Source: Bacillota bacterium
GTDB lineage: Bacteria > Bacillota_A > Clostridia > Christensenellales > Aristaeellaceae
DNA length: 26,713 nucleotides
NCBI GenBank assembly: GCA_023421735.1
Contig: JAEZSP010000060.1
Location: forward strand, 1 to 26,713
Direction: 5' to 3'
This document shows, piece after piece, positions 23,654 to 26,713 of this stretch; positions within the stretch are counted from its first letter, which is position 1, and every line of letters begins with the position of its first letter. Position numbers and translations under genes: made by a program. The notes beneath the pieces are model-generated. The model made no database searches. It saw only the letters and a list, made by a program, of their open reading frames with translations, and was not told the DNA's origin.

Positions 23654-24570
23654 TGGACCAGCCCTTTCGCCGCCCGTGCGATGCCCTCTGCGGTCAATCC
23701 GTAATGCGCAAATACGTCTGCGTTCGTGCCGGAAAAGAGCACTTCGTCCGGCAAGCCCAGTATTTTCATCTTCACCGGGCAATTCTGCGAAACGAATTCT
23801 GCCACCGCACCGCCGAGCCCGCCGTGCACGCTGTGCTCCTCGCAGGTCAGTATACGCCCCGTCTGTGCCGCGCAGGCAATCGCCTGCGTATCGAGCGGCT
23901 TGATCGTGTGCATGTCGATCACGCGCGCAGAAATCCCTTCCGACGCGAGAAGCCCCGCTGCGCATAGGGCGGGATAGACCATCTCGCCGCACGCGATGAG
24001 GGCGATGTCCCCGCCTTCGCGCAAAACGTTCGCCTTGCCGATCGAAAAGGGCGCGTCCGCGGTGTAAATCTCCGGCACCGCGCCGCGTCCCACGCGCACA
24101 TAGGCCGGCTCGCCGGAAACCGCCAACGCGCGCGTCAACTGCACCATCTGGTTGGCGTCGGATGGCAAAAATACCTGCAATCCGGGCACCGCGCGCATGA
24201 ACGCCACGTCCTGCACCGCATGGTGCGTGCCTCCCAGCGCACCGTAGGATACGCCGCCCGATACGCCGATCACCTTCACGTTTGTGTGAGAATAGGCCAC
24301 GTCGACCTTTACCTGCTCGGCTGCGCGCGTGGCGTAAAAGCTCGCCGGGCCGCACACGAAGGGGATGAGACCGCATCTGGCCATGCCCGCCGCGATGCCC
24401 ACCGCGTCCTGCTCCGCAATGCCGCATTCCACAAACTGCTCCGGCAATTCACGCACGAAATCGTTCAGGGTGACGGAGCCGCGGCTGTCCGTCGCCAGCG
24501 CGCAAATCCGGCTGTCCGCCCGCGCCAGGGCCAGAAGTTCCTCGGTAAACGCCTGCCGCAATGCCTTCAT
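23650..24570 (-). CDS. Transketolase, C-terminal subunit (split enzyme)
   Basis: The 306-aa protein covers the pyrimidine-binding and C-terminal domains of transketolase. The catalytic Glu53 lies in ECGIAEQD, followed by GVSYGALGGTHHAVQDVA and a typical C-terminal domain (ILTCEEHSVHGGLGGAVAE). It has no ThDP pyrophosphate motif, which is on the partner subunit. Start ATG 24570 overlaps the partner stop codon by 4 bp (ATGA). The two subunits together should transfer a two-carbon ketol unit between sugar phosphates. Confidence 0.94.
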   Translation of the reverse strand: MKALRQAFTEELLALARADSRICALATDSRGSVTLNDFVRELPEQFVECGIAEQDAVGIAAGMARCGLIPFVCGPASFYATRAAEQVKVDVAYSHTNVKVIGVSGGVSYGALGGTHHAVQDVAFMRAVPGLQVFLPSDANQMVQLTRALAVSGEPAYVRVGRGAVPEIYTADAPFSIGKANVLREGGDIALIACGEMVYPALCAAGLLASEGISARVIDMHTIKPLDTQAIACAAQTGRILTCEEHSVHGGLGGAVAEFVSQNCPVKMKILGLPDEVLFSGTNADVFAHYGLTAEGIARAAKGLVQ

Positions 24571-25364
24571 GCCCAATCGACCCCCTTCACGCCCAGCGCA
24601 TCGAGCGCCAATTGCAGCTGTTCCCCTGTCGGCACGTGATGGTGCCATTCCGCCCTGTTTTCCGCAAACGGCAACCCCTTGCCCTTGATGGTGTTCGCAA
24701 TCAGACAGTGCGGTTTCCCGGCGGGATGCTCGTCCGTAAAGTAGGCCATGAGCGCCGCCATGTCGTTGCCGTCTGTTTCAAACACATCCCAGCCGAACGC
24801 GCGCCATTTACCCGGAAAGTTTTCAAGCGCCATCACGTCCTCCGTGGAGCCGCTGATCTGCAGCCCGTTGCGGTCGACGATGGCCCATAAATTGTCGAGC
24901 CTGTAATGCGCCCCTGCCATTGCCGCTTCCCAAACGCTGCCTTCGGCCTGCTCGCCGTCGCCCATCACAACAAACACCCGCTTGTCCGTCCTGAGCCGCT
25001 TTTCGGCAATCGCCATGCCAACGCCGATGGGCAACCCGTGCCCCAGCGCGCCCGTCGACATCTCCACGCCCGGCACCTTGTTGTTCGGATGCCCGATCAG
25101 CGGACTTCCCGGCTGCGAAAACGTGCGCAAATCCGCCTTCGGGAAAAAACCCAGATCGGCCAGGATTGCCCAATATCCCTCCACCGAGTGCCCCTTGCTC
25201 AAGAGAAAGTGGTCGTCCGGTCGTTTGATTTCATAAAACAGGCAGGTCAGGATGTCGAGACAGCTCATCGCGCCCCCGGTATGCCCGGTTTTTGCGCGCA
25301 CAATCATCATCGCCGCATCCGCACGCCGGAGCGCGGCCGTCTTCTTGAGTTCTGAAAGGTTCAT
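24567..25364 (-). CDS. Transketolase, N-terminal subunit (split enzyme)
   Basis: The 265-aa protein is the ThDP-binding half of a split transketolase. Family residues seen are His28 (KTGHTGG), KGHS (57-60), STGALGHGLP (103-112), the pyrophosphate motif GDGEQAEG (135-142) and Asn166 in DRNGLQ. It is the first gene of the operon; an AAAGGAG ribosome site precedes ATG 25364. A frame extending to 25406 lacks one. The next gene overlaps by 4 bp. Split transketolases are known both as housekeeping enzymes and as parts of sugar operons; the LacI neighbour points to the second use here. Confidence 0.94.
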   Translation of the reverse strand: MNLSELKKTAALRRADAAMMIVRAKTGHTGGAMSCLDILTCLFYEIKRPDDHFLLSKGHSVEGYWAILADLGFFPKADLRTFSQPGSPLIGHPNNKVPGVEMSTGALGHGLPIGVGMAIAEKRLRTDKRVFVVMGDGEQAEGSVWEAAMAGAHYRLDNLWAIVDRNGLQISGSTEDVMALENFPGKWRAFGWDVFETDGNDMAALMAYFTDEHPAGKPHCLIANTIKGKGLPFAENRAEWHHHVPTGEQLQLALDALGVKGVDWA

Positions 25365-25421
25365 GGAACGCTCCTTTGGGGCTTTGCCCCTTCGCCTTGT
25401 GGCCATTCGGCATTTATGGGT

Positions 25422-25450
25422 ATTTTATCACAAGGTTTTCGAAATAGCAA
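25422..25450 (-). promoter_or_regulatory. Promoter of the split-transketolase operon
   Basis: TTGCTA (25445-25450), 17 bp, TAAAAT (25422-25427) on the minus strand, about 57 bp before the first start codon. Confidence 0.6.
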
Positions 25451-25458
25451 TCCATGTT

Positions 25459-25472
25459 GCAAAATATTTTGC
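25459..25472. promoter_or_regulatory. Operator-like palindrome, probable LacI-family site
   Basis: GCAAAATATTTTGC is a perfect 14-bp palindrome, nine bases upstream of the -35 box of the transketolase operon in the divergent space shared with the LacI gene. Its centre is AT-rich rather than the common CG of LacI-family sites. Confidence 0.55.
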
Positions 25473-25514
25473 TAAACATTTTTCTGATCTGTTCATCAAA
25501 TTTGGCTGCGGATC

Positions 25515-25543
25515 TTTACATTGCCATGTGATGCGTGTATAAT
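25515..25543 (+). promoter_or_regulatory. Promoter of the LacI-family regulator gene
   Basis: TTTACA (25515-25520), 17 bp, TATAAT (25538-25543). Transcription near 25550 excludes the in-frame ATGs at 25521 and 25542 as starts. Confidence 0.75.
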
Positions 25544-25574
25544 GGCAACAAAACCGTGCGTGGGAGTGGTTTGT

Positions 25575-26591
25575 TTGCCGAAGGTGACCATCCGGGACAT
25601 CGCAAAGCGCGCGGGCGTATCACCCGCAACGGTGTCAAACGTGCTGAACCGCAAAAACCGCGTGAGCGATGCGACGCGGGAGAGCATCTTCGCGGTCGCC
25701 GCGGAGATGGGATACAAGGCGGGTGCAACGGCATTGCGTGCGAGCATACGGCTTGTCATCTATAAAAAGCACGGATTGGTCGTCATGGATACGCCGTTTT
25801 TTTCGGAATTGGTCAGCGGTGTGGAAAAGACCTGCCGCGCGCACGGATATGCGCTGACGATCTCCTACGTCTCCGGTTTTTCGGATGACCGCATGCGCCA
25901 GATCGACGAAATTCTCGCAGATGCGTCTCAGGCAATTTTGCTGCTCGCGACGGAGATGGATGAGGAGGATTTCACACCGTTTGCGCATGCGCGGGTGCCG
26001 CTTCTCGTTCTCGACAGCTCCTTTTTCGATCAGCCGTTCGATTCGGTGTGCATCCATAATTTTGATGCGGGTTGCCTCGCCGCGCGCTGTTTTCTCGAAA
26101 ACGGCCATACGGAATTTGGCATCCTCACGTCGTCCAAACCTTTTTACAACGCGCAGGAGCGTTGCCTTGGCTTTCAAACGTACCTGAACCGCCACGGCTA
26201 TCAAGTATCCGAAGAAAACATTCTTCCCGTCGAACCGACGATGGAGGGCGCGTACCGTGACATGGGCGATCTGATTGCCGCGCGGGAAACGCGGCTGCCC
26301 GGCGCACTCTTTTCAATCAACGACATCATCGCGGTCGGCGCAGCGCGCGCTCTCAAGGTCGCGGGGTATCGCCTTCCGCAGGATATATCCCTCATCGGCA
26401 TGGACGACCTGCCCATCTGCCAGATCCTCAATCCGCCGCTCACCACGATCGCCGTTTCCAAAACCGGGCTCGCCGTCGCAGCCGTCAATCGCCTCATCGG
26501 CATGACGGGAGACGACAACGTCCAGTCCATCCGCATCGGCGTGCGCCTCGTCGCGCGCGAAAGCGTTCTTCGTGTGCAGAAGGACAAGTAG
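25575..26591 (+). CDS. LacI-family transcriptional regulator
   Basis: The 338-aa protein starts MPKVTIRDIAKRAGVSPATV, the classic LacI helix-turn-helix (residues 4-23), followed by a hinge helix and a periplasmic-binding-protein-like sensor domain (LFSINDIIAVGAARALKVAG and DISLIGMDDLP near the end are hallmark segments). Length is typical. The start is most likely TTG 25575 after a GGGAGTGG ribosome site; GTG 25566 is an alternative. It diverges from the split-transketolase operon and probably represses it until a pathway sugar is bound. Confidence 0.93.
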   Translation: MPKVTIRDIAKRAGVSPATVSNVLNRKNRVSDATRESIFAVAAEMGYKAGATALRASIRLVIYKKHGLVVMDTPFFSELVSGVEKTCRAHGYALTISYVSGFSDDRMRQIDEILADASQAILLLATEMDEEDFTPFAHARVPLLVLDSSFFDQPFDSVCIHNFDAGCLAARCFLENGHTEFGILTSSKPFYNAQERCLGFQTYLNRHGYQVSEENILPVEPTMEGAYRDMGDLIAARETRLPGALFSINDIIAVGAARALKVAGYRLPQDISLIGMDDLPICQILNPPLTTIAVSKTGLAVAAVNRLIGMTGDDNVQSIRIGVRLVARESVLRVQKDK

Positions 26592-26621
26592 TCCGCGAAG
26601 CCTAACTCCCGCGATATGGCT

Positions 26622-26710
26622 GGATCTTTTCCCGCCCAGCTTTGTCGCCTTCCGCTTGACGTAACGCTGCTACGTCTGCGCTCCGGCTTCGCGCTGGACG
26701 GAAAAATCTC
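26622..26710. repeat. Nested inverted repeat after the LacI gene
   Basis: An outer pair of imperfect arms (26622-26640 and 26693-26710; GGATCTTTTCC...CCAGC against GCTGG...GGAAAAATCTC) encloses an inner hairpin GACGTA (26658-26663) / TACGTC (26671-26676). It could be a structured interspersed repeat; the window ends here. Confidence 0.45.
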
Positions 26711-26713
26711 TGC

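Noticed and set aside
23654..24427. Open frame extending the kinase gene upstream by 258 codons
   Set aside because: It runs through the transketolase subunit gene in another frame, is rich in Arg/Gly/Ala with no family pattern, and the kinase begins properly at the ATGA overlap at 23653.
20543..25364. Sulfoglycolytic transketolase operon
   Set aside because: That route has a split transketolase and a related isomerase, but no ATP-dependent sugar kinase, and no sulfonate-handling gene is visible; kept only as an alternative.
25521..25574. Earlier ATG/GTG starts for the LacI gene
   Set aside because: The ATGs at 25521 and 25542 lie inside the promoter; family alignment and the GGGAGTGG site favour TTG 25575.

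Overview
This window looks like a chromosomal piece of a fairly GC-rich anaerobic Firmicute (Clostridia-like). Signs are GGAGG-type ribosome binding sites, TTG/GTG starts, consensus -35/-10 promoters, large serine recombinases, a NapH-like polyferredoxin and DUF6320-type and LacI proteins. No species can be named. Base composition is uneven by eye: the recombinase pair at the left edge and everything right of about 11.1 kb are GC-rich, while about 2.28-8.5 kb is clearly more AT-rich, which suggests acquired DNA.

Region 1 (1-8.5 kb) is accessory DNA. Two overlapping large serine recombinase genes (the first cut by the window edge) are followed by a compact module: an FNR-like regulator with four candidate Fe-S cysteines, and divergently a 100-aa protein resembling part of the RIC/YtfE di-iron repair proteins, a P1B metal ATPase with CPG in place of CPC, and an HMA metal chaperone. 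The divergent promoter has a TTGACC-TG-GGTCAA palindrome centred 41.5 bp before the predicted start, exactly where a class II FNR activator would bind. Then come a structured repeat, a C-terminally truncated third serine recombinase, a gene remnant and an unrecognised 184-aa protein.

Region 2 (8.5-11.4 kb) holds a secreted L,D-transpeptidase with peptidoglycan-binding and SH3 repeats, about 550 bp with no clear gene, a second diverged copy of the structured repeat, and tRNA-Arg(CCG). The second repeat copy contains 17 bases identical to the tRNA 3' part.

Region 3 (11.4-20.5 kb) is ordinary chromosome: a cyclase-family hydrolase overlapping the end of zwf, a HAD phosphatase, an HSL-type esterase, a condensation-like acyltransferase paired with a zinc-ribbon membrane protein (its promoter is followed at once by five GGCCCACC repeats), a DEAD-box RNA helicase, and a NapH-like iron-sulfur membrane protein with a small anchored partner.

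Region 4 (20.5-26.6 kb) is a sugar-catabolism locus. A LacI regulator diverges from a split transketolase (two subunits), a glycerol-kinase-like FGGY kinase and an L-fucose/arabinose-isomerase-like enzyme. The first three genes are joined by 4-bp ATGA overlaps. The logic (aldose to ketose, ketose to ketose phosphate, then two-carbon transfer) resembles the apulose-phosphate transketolase route for D-apiose, but the substrate is inferred.
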